The notes: generated by a model not told the origin, from the letters alone. A DNA stretch of 21,375 nucleotides from Saccoglossus kowalevskii (GCF_000003605.2 NW_003124229.1:1-21375), one strand, 5' to 3'; positions 1-11,892 are shown, counted from the stretch's first letter. Translations and numbers: made by a program.

Positions 1-84
1 AACGACCATTTATTTCCCATCACACACAACGACCATTTATTTCCCATCACACACAACGACCATTTATTTCCCATAACACACACA

Positions 85-246
85 CCTACCATTCATTACC
101 TATCACACATACCGCCCATTCATTTCCCATCACACACAACGACTATTTATTTCCCATCACACACACTTACCATTCATTTCCCATCACCCACACCGACCAT
201 TCATTTCACATCACCCACACCGACCATTTATTTCCCATCACACACA
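85..246. repeat. Diverse-unit block M-N-O-P-Q variant
   Basis: Six units in the order M, N, O, P, a CCGACC unit with a TTTCACAT core and CACCCACA tail, and a CCGACC/TTTATT unit. The block follows three A units (2-84), the last stretched to 29 bp with an ATAAC tail. Order, lengths and rare variants recur at 3727-3888, and the shared segment extends into the flanking runs, so this is one half of a large duplication (offset 3,642 bp). Confidence 0.9.
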
Positions 247-708
247 ACGACCATTTATTTCCCATCACACACAACGACCATTTATTTCCCATCACACACA
301 ACGACCATTTATTTCCCATCACACACAACGACCATTTATTTCCCATCATCACACACACTGACCATTTATTTCCCATCACACACACTGACCATTTATTTCC
401 CATCACACACACTGACCATTTATTTCCCATCACACACACTGACCATTTATTTCCCATCACACACACTGACCATTTATTTCCCATCACACACACTGACCAT
501 TTATTTCCCATCACACACACTGACCATTTATTTCCCATCACACACACTGACCATTTATTTCCCATCACACACACTGACCATTTATTTCCCATCACACACA
601 CTGACCATTTATTTCCCATCACACACACTGACCATTTATTTCCCATCACACACACTGACCATTTATTTCCCATCACACACACTGACCATTTATTTCCCAT
701 CACACACA
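247..708. repeat. Homogeneous run: 4 A + 13 B units
   Basis: Four A units are followed by 13 B units in exact 27-bp register (B starts 358 to 682). The last A unit is 30 bp because its tail has an additional ATC. The run ends at an E unit at 709. Confidence 0.95.
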
Positions 709-1270
709 CCTACCATTCATTTCCCAACACACACACTTTCCATTCATTTACCATCACACACACTTTCCATTCATTTCCCATCACCCACACGGACCATTCA
801 TTTCCCATCACACACACTGCCCATTCATTTCCTATCACACACACCGCCCATTCATTTCCCATCACACACAACGACCATTTATTTCCCATCACACACACTG
901 CCCATTCATTTCCTATCACACACACCGCCCATTCATTTCCCATCACACACAACGACTATTTATTTCCCATCACACACACTTACCATTCATTTCCCATCAC
1001 CCACACCGACCATTCATTTCCCATCACCCACACCGACCATTCATTTCCTATCACACACACCGCCCATTCATTTCCCATCACACACAACGACCATTCATTT
1101 CTCATCACACACAACGACCATTCATTTCCTATCACACACCGACCATTCATTTCCCATAACACACACCTACCATTCATTACCTATCACACATACCGCCCAT
1201 ACATTTCCCATCACACACAACAACCATTTATTTCCCTTAACACACACCTACCATTCATTACCTATCACAC
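709..1270. repeat. Diverse tract opening a ~1.05-kb higher-order repeat
   Basis: Order of units: E, F, G, H, I, J, A, I, J, O, P, Q, a CCTAT unit, J, K, L (25 bp), X (27 bp), M, an N with a CATACATTT core, an ACAACC unit ending TTAAC, and M' (24 bp). From 925 onward this matches 5346-5691 unit for unit, including the rare CATACATTT variant. The visible difference is ACAACC here against ACGACC there. Confidence 0.9.
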
Positions 1271-1759
1271 ACGACCATTTATTTCCCATCACACACAACG
1301 ACCATTTATTTCCCATCACACACAACGACCATTTATTTCCCATCACACACAACGACCATTTATTTCCCATCACACACAACGACCATTTATTTCCCATCAT
1401 CACACACACTGACCATTTATTTCCCATCACACACACTGACCATTTATTTCCCATCACACACACTGACCATTTATTTCCCATCACACACACTGACCATTTA
1501 TTTCCCATCACACACACTGACCATTTATTTCCCATCACACACACTGACCATTTATTTCCCATCACACACACTGACCATTTATTTCCCATCACACACACTG
1601 ACCATTTATTTCCCATCACACACACTGACCATTTATTTCCCATCACACACACTGACCATTTATTTCCCATCACACACACTGACCATTTATTTCCCATCAC
1701 ACACACTGACCATTTATTTCCCATCACACACACTGACCATTTATTTCCCATCACACACA
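1271..1759. repeat. Homogeneous run: 5 A + 13 B units
   Basis: Five A units (the last 30 bp, with the additional ATC) and 13 B units (1409-1759). The run ends at an E unit at 1760. The matching copy at 5692-6207 has 14 B units. Confidence 0.95.
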
Positions 1760-1896
1760 CCTACCATTCATTTCCCAACACACACACTTTCCATTCATTT
1801 ACCATCACACACAAATTTCCATTCATTTCCCATCACCCACACCGACCAATTCATTTTCCCATCACACACAATGCCAATTCATTTCAATCACACACA
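1760..1896. repeat. Indel-rich diverse units (E, F, G-like, degraded)
   Basis: E and F are intact. The next units carry AATTTCC instead of CTTTCC, extra A and T bases (CCAATTC, ATTTTCCC), an ATGCC head and a shortened TTTCAATC core. Several one-base changes crowd into about 85 bp, unlike the clean register on either side. This is either a degraded stretch or low consensus quality. Confidence 0.75.
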
Positions 1897-2060
1897 CTGA
1901 CCATTTATTTCCCATCACACACACTGACCATTTATTTCCCATCACACACACTGACCATTTATTTCCCATCACACACACTGACCATTTATTTCCCATCACA
2001 CACACTGACCATTTATTTCCCATAACACACACACTGACCATTTATTTCCCATCACACACA
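1897..2060. repeat. Homogeneous run: 6 B units
   Basis: Six CTGACC/TTTATT units. The fifth (2005) is 29 bp with an ATAAC tail, a tail otherwise mostly found on X units. The run exits to an E unit at 2061. Confidence 0.9.
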
Positions 2061-2382
2061 CCTACCATTCATTTCCCAACACACACACTTTCCATTTATT
2101 TACCATCACACACACTTTCCATTTATTTCCCATCACCCACACGGACCATTCATTTCCCATCACACACACTGCCCATTTATTTCCCATCACACACACCGCC
2201 CATTTATTTCCCATCACACACACCGCCCATTCATTTCCCATCACACACAACGACCATTTATTTCTCATCACACACAACGACCATTTATTTCCCATCACAC
2301 ACTGACCATTTATTTCCCATCACACACACCTACCATTCATTACCTATCACACATACCGCCCATTTATTTCCCATCACACACA
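2061..2382. repeat. HOR block with cores switched to TTTATT
   Basis: The head and tail order is that of the E-F-G-H-I-J-K-L-X-M-N block. Most cores that read TTCATT in other copies read TTTATT here (units at 2088, 2115, 2169, 2196, 2250, 2277, 2302 and 2356). Units at 2061, 2142, 2223 and 2329 keep TTCATT. The L-like unit at 2277 keeps its 25-bp length. Confidence 0.85.
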
Positions 2383-3055
2383 ACGACCATTTATTTCCCA
2401 TCACACACAACGACCATTTATTTCCCATCACACACACTGACCATTTATTTCCCATCACACACACTGACCATTTATTTCCCATCACACACACTGACCATTT
2501 ATTTCCCATCACACACACTGACCATTTATTTCCCATCACACACATTGACCATTTATTTCCCATCACACACACTGACCATTTATTTCCCATCACACACACT
2601 GACCATTTATTTCCCATCACACACACTGACCATTTATTTCCCATCACACACACTGACCATTTATTTCCCATCACACACACTGACCATTTATTTCCCATCA
2701 CACACACTGACCATTTATTTCCCATCACACACACTGACCATTTATTTCCCATCACACACTGACCATTTATTTCCCATCACACACACTGACCATTTATTTC
2801 CCATCACACACACTGACCATTTATTTCCCATCACACACACTGACCATTTATTTCCCATCACACACACTGACCATTTATTTCCCATCACACACACTGACCA
2901 TTTATTTCCCATCACACACACTGACCATTTATTTCCCATCACACACACTGACCATTTATTTCCCATCACACACACTGACCATTTATTTCCCATCACACAC
3001 ACTGACCATTTATTTCCCATCACACACACTGACCATTTATTTCCCATCACACACA
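2383..3055. repeat. Longest homogeneous run: 2 A + 23 B units
   Basis: Two A units, then 23 B units. The fifth B (2545) has a TTGACC head. The twelfth (2734) is 25 bp, having lost one CA step, which moves all later units by 2 bp. No ATC insertion marks the A-to-B boundary here. The run exits to a D block at 3056. Confidence 0.93.
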
Positions 3056-3616
3056 CCGCCCATTCATTTCCCATCACACACCGACCATTCATTTCCCATC
3101 ACACACCGACCATTCATTTCCCATCACACACACCGCCCATTTATTTCCCATCACACACACCGACCATTTATTTCCCATCACACACCAACCATTCATTTCC
3201 CATCACACACACCGACCATTCATTTCCCATCACACACACCGACCATTCATTTCCCATCACACACACTGACCATTCATTTCCCATCACCCACACGGACCAT
3301 TCATTTCCCATCACACACACTGCCCATTCATTTCCTATCACACACACCGCCCATTCATTTCCCATCACACACAACGACCATTCATTTCTCATCACACACA
3401 ACGACCATTCATTTCCTATCACACACCGACCATTCATTTCCCATAACACACACACCTACCATTCATTACCTATCACACATACCGCCCATTCATTTCCCAT
3501 CACACACAACGACTATTTATTTCCCATCACACACACTTACCATTCATTTCCCATCACCCACACCGACCATTCATTTCACATCACCCACACCGCCCATTCA
3601 TTTCCCATCACACACA
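3056..3616. repeat. D block followed by HOR cassette
   Basis: D block: CCGCCC (25 bp), CCGACC (25), CCGACC (27), CCGCCC with TTTATT (27), CCGACC with TTTATT (25), CCAACC, CCGACC, CCGACC. It is followed by CTGACC/CACCCACA, H, I, J, K, L (25), X (29), M, N, O, P, a TTTCACAT Q and CCGCCC. The D block recurs at 4272, 9684 and 14928, each time directly after a B run, with a shortened form at 8129. Confidence 0.9.
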
Positions 3617-3726
3617 ACGACCATTTATTTCCCATCACACACAACGACCATTTATTTCCCATCACACACAACGACCATTTATTTCCCATCACACACAACG
3701 ACCATTTATTTCCCATAACACACACA
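3617..3726. repeat. Four A units, last with ATAAC tail
   Basis: Four ACGACC/TTTATT units; the fourth is 29 bp and ends in ATAAC before an M unit. The left edge of the window (1-84) matches 3643-3726. Confidence 0.92.
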
Positions 3727-3888
3727 CCTACCATTCATTACCTATCACACATACCGCCCATTCATTTCCCATCACACACAACGACTATTTATTTCCCATC
3801 ACACACACTTACCATTCATTTCCCATCACCCACACCGACCATTCATTTCACATCACCCACACCGACCATTTATTTCCCATCACACACA
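3727..3888. repeat. Diverse block M-N-O-P-Q variant, second copy
   Basis: The unit order and the rare TTTCACAT core are the same as at 85-246. The 272-bp spacing from the previous M (3455) is a local tandem duplication of a ten-unit cassette. Confidence 0.9.
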
Positions 3889-4271
3889 ACGACCATTTAT
3901 TTCCCATCACACACAACGACCATTTATTTCCCATCACACACAACGACCATTTATTTCCCATCACACACAACGACCATTTATTTCCCATCATCACACACAC
4001 TGACCATTTATTTCCCATCACACACACTGACCATTTATTTCCCATCACACACACTGACCATTTATTTCCCATCACACACACTGACCATTTATTTCCCATC
4101 ACACACACTGACCATTTATTTCCCATCACACACACTGACCATTTATTTCCCATCACACACACTGACCATTTATTTCCCCATCACACACACTGACCATTTA
4201 TTTCCCATCACACACACTGACCATTTATTTCCCATCACACACACTGGACCATTTATTTCCCATCACACACA
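3889..4271. repeat. Homogeneous run: 4 A + 10 B units, with late indels
   Basis: Four A units (last 30 bp, with ATC) and ten B units. The run is clean until about 4177, where a B core has an added C (TTTCCCCAT). A later B head is CTGGACC. These start an indel cluster that continues to about 4310. Confidence 0.9.
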
Positions 4272-4751
4272 CCGCCCCATTCATTTCCCATCACACACCG
4301 ACCATTTCATTTCCCATCACACACCGACCATTCATTTCCCATCACACACACCGCCCATTTATTTCCCATCACACACACCGACCATTTATTTCCCATCACA
4401 CACCAACCATTCATTTCCCATCACACACACCGACCATTCATTTCCCATCACACACACCGACCATTCATTTCCCATCACACACCGACCATTTATTTCCCAT
4501 CACACACAACGACCATTTATTTCCCATCACACACACCGACCATTTATTTCCCATCACAAACACCGACCATTTATTTCCCATCACACACACCGACCATTTA
4601 TTTCCCATCACACACACCGACCATTCATTTCCCATCACACACACCGACCATTCATTTCCCATCACACACACCGCCCATTCATTTCCCATCACACACACCG
4701 ACCATTCATTTCCCATCACACACACCGACCATTTATTTCCCATCACACACA
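4272..4751. repeat. D block and CCGACC-rich diverse units
   Basis: This is the D-block order again, but with an added C (CCGCCCC) and an added T (CCATTTCATTT). It is followed by a CCAACC unit and a series of CCGACC and CCGCCC units, some TTTATT and some TTCATT, with one A at 4509. One tail reads CACAAACA near 4556. Confidence 0.85.
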
Positions 4752-4913
4752 CTGACCATTTATTTCCCATCACACACACTGACCATTTATTTCCCATCAC
4801 ACACACTGACCATTTATTTCCCATCACACACACTGACCATTTATTTCCCATCACACACACTGACCATTTATTTCCCATCACACACACTGACCATTTATTT
4901 CCCATCACACACA
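4752..4913. repeat. Homogeneous run: 6 B units
   Basis: Six CTGACC/TTTATT units in exact 27-bp register. The run exits directly into a K unit (ACGACC with TTCATTTCTCAT) at 4914, an exit type not used by the other runs. Confidence 0.93.
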
Positions 4914-5691
4914 ACGACCATTCATTTCTCATCACACACAACGACCATTCATTTCCTATCACACACCGACCATTCATTTCCCATAACACACACACCTACC
5001 ATTCATTACCTATCACACATACCGCCCATTCATTTCCCATCACACACAACGACTATTTATTTCCCATCACACACACTTACCATTCATTTCCCATCACCCA
5101 CACCGACCATTCATTTCCCATCACCCACACCGACCATTTATTTCCCATCACACACACCTACCATTCATTTCCCAACACACACACTTTCCATTCATTTACC
5201 ATCACACACACTTTCCATTCATTTCCCATCACCCACACGGACCATTCATTTCCCATCACACACACTGCCCATTCATTTCCTATCACACACCGACCATTCA
5301 TTTCCCATAACACACACACCTACCATTCATTACCTATCACACATACCGCCCATTCATTTCCCATCACACACAACGACTATTTATTTCCCATCACACACAC
5401 TTACCATTCATTTCCCATCACCCACACCGACCATTCATTTCCCATCACCCACACCGACCATTCATTTCCTATCACACACACCGCCCATTCATTTCCCATC
5501 ACACACAACGACCATTCATTTCTCATCACACACAACGACCATTCATTTCCTATCACACACCGACCATTCATTTCCCATAACACACACCTACCATTCATTA
5601 CCTATCACACATACCGCCCATACATTTCCCATCACACACAACGACCATTTATTTCCCTTAACACACACCTACCATTCATTACCTATCACAC
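4914..5691. repeat. Diverse tract with near-complete HOR
   Basis: K, L (25), X (29), M (4995), N, O, P, Q, CCGACC/TTTATT, E (5157), F, G, H, I (25 bp here), X (29), M (5319), N, O, P, Q, CCTAT unit, J, K, L (25), X (27), M (5587), N with CATACATTT, TTAAC unit, M' (5668). The interval 5157-6207, up to the next E, is 1,051 bp, the same as 709-1759. The internal makeup differs slightly: one fewer diverse unit and one more B. Confidence 0.9.
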
Positions 5692-6207
5692 ACGACCATT
5701 TATTTCCCATCACACACAACGACCATTTATTTCCCATCACACACAACGACCATTTATTTCCCATCACACACAACGACCATTTATTTCCCATCACACACAA
5801 CGACCATTTATTTCCCATCATCACACACACTGACCATTTATTTCCCATCACACACACTGACCATTTATTTCCCATCACACACACTGACCATTTATTTCCC
5901 ATCACACACACTGACCATTTATTTCCCATCACACACACTGACCATTTATTTCCCATCACACACACTGACCATTTATTTCCCATCACACACACTGACCATT
6001 TATTTCCCATCACACACACTGACCATTTATTTCCCATCACACACACTGACCATTTATTTCCCATCACACACACTGACCATTTATTTCCCATCACACACAC
6101 TGACCATTTATTTCCCATCACACACACTGACCATTTATTTCCCATCACACACACTGACCATTTATTTCCCATCACACACACTGACCATTTATTTCCCATC
6201 ACACACA
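5692..6207. repeat. Homogeneous run: 5 A + 14 B units
   Basis: Five A units (last 30 bp, with ATC) and 14 B units (5830-6207). It is the paralogue of 1271-1759 with one more B unit. The run exits to E at 6208. Confidence 0.95.
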
Positions 6208-6745
6208 CCTACCATTCATTTCCCAACACACACACTTTCCATTCATTTACCATCACACACACTTTCCATTCATTTCCCATCACCCACACGGACCATTCAT
6301 TTCCCATCACACACACTGCCCATTCATTTCCTATCACACACACCGCCCATTCATTTCCCATCACACACAACGACCATTCATTTCTCATCACACACAACGA
6401 CCATTCATTTCCTATCACACACCGACCATTCATTTCCCATAACACACACACCTACCATTCATTACCTATCACACATACCGCCCATTCATTTCCCATCACA
6501 CACAACGACCATTTATTTCCCATCACACACACTTACCATTCATTTCCCATCACCCACACCGACCATTCATTTCCCATCACCCACACCGACCATTCATTTC
6601 CTATCACACACACCGCCCATTCATTTCCCATCACACACAACGACCATTCATTTCTCATCACACACAACGACCATTCATTTCCTATCACACACCGACCATT
6701 CATTTCCCATAACACACACCTGCCATTCATTACGTATCACACACA
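6208..6745. repeat. Complete E-to-M cassette pair
   Basis: The fullest diverse order in the window: E, F, G, H, I, J, K, L (25), X (29), M, N, A, P, Q, CCTAT unit, J, K, L (25), X (27), then an altered M at 6719. That last unit has CCTGCC and TACGTAT in place of CCTACC and TACCTAT, and the next unit begins CAGGACC. These add rare G residues. L at 25 bp and X at 29 bp together equal two units. Confidence 0.9.
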
Positions 6746-7181
6746 CAGGACCATTTATTTCCCATCACACACAACGACCATTTATTTCCCATCACACACA
6801 ACGACCATTTATTTCCCATCACACACAACGACCATTTATTTCCCATCACACACAACGACCATTTATTTCCCATCATCACACACACTGACCATTTATTTCC
6901 CATCACACACACTGACCATTTATTTCCCATCACACACACTGACCATTTATTTCCCATCACACACACTGACCATTTATTTCCCATCACACACACTGACCAT
7001 TTATTTCCCATCACACACACTGACCATTTATTTCCCATCACACACACTGACCATTTATTTCCCATCACACACACTGACCATTTATTTCCCATCACACACA
7101 CTGACCATTTATTTCCCATCACACACACTGACCATTTATTTCCCATCACACACACTGACCATTTATTTCCCATCACACACA
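6746..7181. repeat. Homogeneous run: ~5 A-type + 11 B units
   Basis: A GGACC-headed unit is followed by four A units (last 30 bp, with ATC) and 11 B units (6885-7181). The run exits to E at 7182. Confidence 0.92.
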
Positions 7182-7532
7182 CCTACCATTCATTTCCCAA
7201 CACACACACTTTCCATTCATTTACCATCACACACACTGACCATTTATTTCCCATCACACACACTGACCATTTATTTCCCATCACACACACTGACCATTTA
7301 TTTCCCATCACACACACTGACCATTTATTTCCCATCACACACACTGACCATTTATTTCCCATCACACACACTGACCATTTATTTCCCATCACACACACTG
7401 ACCATTTATTTCCCATCACACACACTGACCATTTATTTCCCATCACACACACTGACCATTTATTTCCCATCACACACACTGACCATTCATTTCCCATCAC
7501 ACACAACGACCATTCATTTCCCATCACACACA
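7182..7532. repeat. E-F remnant, 9 B units and two transition units
   Basis: E (7182) and F (7209) are followed directly by nine B units, so the rest of the diverse cassette (G to M') is missing. A CTGACC/TTCATT unit (7479) and an ACGACC/TTCATT unit (7506) lead into the next A run. This looks like a deletion by unequal exchange between F and a B run. Confidence 0.88.
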
Positions 7533-7994
7533 ACGACCATTTATTTCCCATCACACACAACGACCATTTATTTCCCATCACACACAACGACCATTTATTT
7601 CCCATCACACACAACGACCATTTATTTCCCATCATCACACACACTGACCATTTATTTCCCATCACACACACTGACCATTTATTTCCCATCACACACACTG
7701 ACCATTTATTTCCCATCACACACACTGACCATTTATTTCCCATCACACACACTGACCATTTATTTCCCATCACACACACTGACCATTTATTTCCCATCAC
7801 ACACACTGACCATTTATTTCCCATCACACACACTGACCATTTATTTCCCATCACACACACTGACCATTTATTTCCCATCACACACACTGACCATTTATTT
7901 CCCATCACACACACTGACCATTTATTTCCCATCACACACACTGACCATTTATTTCCCATCACACACACTGACCATTTATTTCCCATCACACACA
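7533..7994. repeat. Homogeneous run: 4 A + 13 B units
   Basis: Four A units (last 30 bp, with ATC) and 13 B units (7644-7994). The run exits to E at 7995. Confidence 0.95.
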
Positions 7995-9089
7995 CCTACC
8001 ATTCATTTCCCAACACACACACTTTCCATTCATTTACCATCACACACACTTTCCATTCATTTCCCATCACCCACACGGACCATTCATTCCCATCACACAC
8101 ACTGACCATTTATTTCCCATCACACACACCGCCCATTCATTTCCCATCACACACCGACCATTCATTTCCCATCACACACACCGCCCATTTATTTCCCATC
8201 ACACACACCGACCATTTATTTCCCATCACACACCAACCATTCATTTCCCATCACACACACCGACCATTCATTTCCCATCACACACACCGACCATTTATTT
8301 CCCATCACACACAACGACCATTTATTTCCCATCACACACACCGACCATTTATTTCCCATCACACACACCGACCATTTATTTCCCATCACACACACCGACC
8401 ATTTATTTCCCATCACACACCGACCATTTATTTCCCATCACACACACCGACCATTCATTTCCTATCACACACACCGACCATTCATTTCCCATCACACACA
8501 CCGCCCATTCATTTCCCATCACACACACCGACCATTCATTTCCCATTACACACACCGACCATTCATTTCCCATCACACACACCGACCATTCATTTCCCAT
8601 CACACACACCGACCATTCATTTCCCATCACACACACCGACCAATCATTTCCCATCACACACAACGACCATTCATTTCCTATCACACACCGACCATTCATT
8701 TCCCATAACACACACACCTACCATTCATTACCTATCACACATACCGCCCATTCATTTCCCATCACACACAACGACTATTTATTTCCCATCACACACACTT
8801 ACCATTCATTTCCCATCACCCACACCGACCATTCATTTCCCATCACCCACACCGCCCATTCATTTCCTATCACACACACCGCCCATTCATTTCCCATCAC
8901 ACACAACGACCATTCATTTCTCATCACACACAACGACCATTCATTTCCTATCACACACCGACCATTCATTTCCCATAACACACACCTACCATTCATTACC
9001 TATCACACATACCGCCCATTCATTTCCCATCACACACAACGACCATTTATTTCCCTTAACACACACCTACCATTCATTACCTATCACAC
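7995..9089. repeat. Long diverse tract with CCGACC cluster
   Basis: E, F, G, a 26-bp H, one B, a shortened D block (8129), then about 19 mostly CCGACC-headed units (8154-8662). These include one with a CCATTAC tail (8528) and one with an AATCAT core (8636). After L- and X-type units (8663, 8688) come M (8717), N, O, P, Q, a CCGCCC unit with CCTAT, J, K, L, X, M (8985), N, TTAAC unit and M' (9066). The CCATTAC and AATCAT pair marks a family shared with 11350-11450 and 16701-16808. Confidence 0.88.
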
Positions 9090-9683
9090 ACGACCATTTA
9101 TTTCCCATCACACACAACGACCATTTATTTCCCATCACACACAACGACCATTTATTTCCCATCACACACAACGACCATTTATTTCCCATCACACACAACG
9201 ACCATTTATTTCCCATCACACACAACGACCATTTATTTCCCATCACACACAACGACCATTTATTTCCCATCACACACACTGACCATTTATTTCCCATCAC
9301 ACACACTGACCATTTATTTCCCATCACACACACTGACCATTTATTTCCCATCACACACACTGACCATTTATTTCCCATCACACACACTGACCATTTATTT
9401 CCCATCACACACACTGACCATTTATTTCCCATCACACACACTGACCATTTATTTCCCATCACACACACTGACCATTTATTTCCCATCACACACACTGACC
9501 ATTTATTTCCCATCACACACACTGACCATTTATTTCCCATCACACACACTGACCATTTATTTCCCATCACACACACTGATCATTTATTTCCCATCACACA
9601 CACTGACCATTTATTTCCCATCACACACACTGACCATTTATTTCCCATCACACACACTGACCATTTATTTCCCATCACACACA
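9090..9683. repeat. Homogeneous run: 7 A + 15 B units
   Basis: The longest A run counted (seven), then 15 B units. There is no ATC insertion at the boundary. One B unit (9576) has a CTGATC head. The run exits to a D block whose first core is TTTCACAT. Confidence 0.94.
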
Positions 9684-10545
9684 CCGCCCATTCATTTCAC
9701 ATCACACACCGACCATTCATTTCCCATCACACACCGACCATTCATTTCCCATCACACACACCGCCCATTTATTTCCCATCACACACACCGACCATTCATT
9801 TCCCATCACACACACTGACCATTCATTTCCCATCACACACACTGACCATTTATTTCCCATCACACACACTGACCATTTATTTCCCATCACACACACTGAC
9901 CATTTATTTCCCATCACACACACTGACCATTTATTTCCCATCACACACACTGACCATTTATTTCCCATCACACACACCGACCATTTATTTCCCATCACAC
10001 ACACCGACCATTTATTTCCCATCACACACACCGACCATTTATTTCCCATCACACACACCGACCATTTATTTCCCATCACACACACCGACCATTTATTTCC
10101 CATCACACACACCGACCATTCATTTCCCATCACACACACCTACCATTCATTTCCCATCACACACACCGACCATTCATTTCCCATCACACACAGCGACCAT
10201 TCATTTCCCATAACACACACACCTACCATTCATTACCTATCACACATACCGCCCATTCATTTCCCATCACACACAACGACCATTTATTTCCCATCACACA
10301 CACTTACCATTCATTTCCCATCACCCACACCGACCATTCATTTCCCATCACACACACTGCCCATTCATTTCCTATCACACACACCGCCCATTCATTTCCC
10401 ATCACACACAACGACCATTCATTTCTCATCACACACAACGACCATTCATTTCCTATCACACACCGACCATTCATTTCCCATAACACACACACCTACCATT
10501 CATTACCTATCACACATACCACCCATTCATTTCCCATCACACACA
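9684..10545. repeat. D block, short B run, CCGACC/TTTATT run and M cassette
   Basis: D block (25, 25, 27 bp and on) from 9684, five B units (9842-9976), five CCGACC/TTTATT units (9977-10111), then mixed units. Next come an M cassette at 10222 (N, A, P, CCGACC, I, J, K, L, X 29 bp) and M at 10492 with a CCACCC-headed N. The two M units are 270 bp apart. One unit (10193) has a GCGACC head. Confidence 0.88.
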
Positions 10546-10680
10546 ACGACCATTTATTTCCCATCACACACACTGACCATTTATTTCCCATCACACACAC
10601 TGACCATTTATTTCCCATCACACACACTGACCATTTATTTCCCATCACACACACTGACCATTTATTTCCCATCACACACA
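10546..10680. repeat. Short homogeneous run: 1 A + 4 B units
   Basis: One A and four B units between an N with a CCACCC head and a CCTACC unit. The paralogous run at 18534-18695 has five B units in the same context. Confidence 0.95.
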
Positions 10681-11676
10681 CCTACCATTCATTTCCCATC
10701 ACACACACCTACCATTCATTTCCCAACACACACACTTTCCATTCATTTACCATCACACACACTTTCCATTCATTTCCCATCACCCACACCGACCATTCAT
10801 TTCCCATCACACACACTGCCAATTCATTTCCTATCACACACACCGACCATTCATTTCCCATCACACACACCGCCCATTTATTTCCCATCACACACACCGA
10901 CCATTTATTTCCCATCACACACCAACCATTCATTTCCCATCACACACACCGACCATTCATTTCCCATCACACACACCGACCATTCATTTCCCATCACACA
11001 CACCGACCATTTATTTCCCATCACACACAACGACCATTTATTTAACCATCACACACACCGACCATTTATTTCCCATCACACACACCGACCATTCATATCC
11101 CATCACACACACCGACCATTCATTTCCCATCACACACACCGACCATTCATTTCCCATCACACACACCGACCATTCATTTCCCATCACACACACCGACCAT
11201 TCATTTCCCATCACACACACCGACCATTTATTTCCCATCACACACACCGACCATTTATTTCCCATCACACACACCGACCATTCATTTCCCATCACACACA
11301 CCAACCATTCATTTCCCATCACACACACCGCCCATTCATTTCCCATCACACACACCGACCATTCATTTCCCATTACACACACCGACCATTCATTTCCCAT
11401 CACACACACCGACCATTCATTTCCCATCACACACACCGACCAATCATTTCCCATCACACACACCGACCATTCATTTCCCATCACACACACCTACCATTCA
11501 TTTCCCATCACACACACCTACCATTCATTTCCCAACACACACACTTTCCATTCATTTACCATCACACACACTTTCCATTCATTTCCCATCACCCACACGG
11601 ACCATTCATTTCCCATCACACACACTGCCCATTCATTTCCTATCACACACCGACCATTCATTTCCCTTAACACACA
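10681..11676. repeat. Diverse tract dominated by CCGACC units
   Basis: CCTACC, E (10708), F, G, CCGACC, a CTGCCAATT unit and CCGACC/CCGCCC units including CCAACC (10922). One A at 11030 has an altered TTTAACC core (28 bp), and an 11.1-kb unit has a CATATCCC core. A CCATTAC and an AATCAT variant follow (about 11370 and 11442). The tract closes with CCTACC, E (11517), F, G, H, I (25 bp) and a CCGACC unit with a TTAAC tail (11650). Confidence 0.87.
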
Positions 11677-11892
11677 ACGACCATTTATTTCCCATCACAC
11701 ACAACGACCATTTATTTCCCATCACACACAACGACCATTTATTTCCCATCACACACAACGACCATTTATTTCCCATCACACACAACGACCATTTATTTCC
11801 CATCACACACACTGACCATTTATTTCCCATCACACACACTGACCATTTATTTCCCATCACACACACTGACCATTTATTTCCCATCACACATA
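11677..11892. repeat. Homogeneous run: 5 A + 3 B units
   Basis: Five A units, then only three B units, with no ATC insertion. It is the shortest B run next to a full A run. It exits to a set of CCTACC units. Confidence 0.93.

Noticed and set aside
358-708. Yeast-type replication origin consensus in ATTTATTTCCC
   Set aside because: The core matches the T-rich origin consensus only partly and fails at the purine and the T-rich end positions, and nothing else suggests a yeast.
709-816. Transposon or insertion-sequence remnants at HOR borders
   Set aside because: E, F, G and H are all 27-bp relatives of the same unit. There are no terminal inverted repeats, target duplications or transposase coding.
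1220-1246. Telomere-like CCCTTAAC motif
   Set aside because: CCCTTAA occurs once per junction unit, not as tandem CCCTAA, and is explained as a tail variant of the 27-bp unit.
2545-4755. Plus-strand open frame of 736 codons
   Set aside because: It is only repeat translation. The peptide register changes (TIYFPSHTL, then DHLFPITHT, then HRPFISHHT) at each unit whose length is not a multiple of three, and it stays open because most unit types lack stops in all plus frames. No promoter, conserved domain or start context is seen.
7183-7995. Minus-strand open frame of 270 codons (and many similar ones) as a gene
   Set aside because: The frame is simply the one of three without a stop in the 27-bp unit. 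The end points coincide with changes of repeat type, not gene signals.
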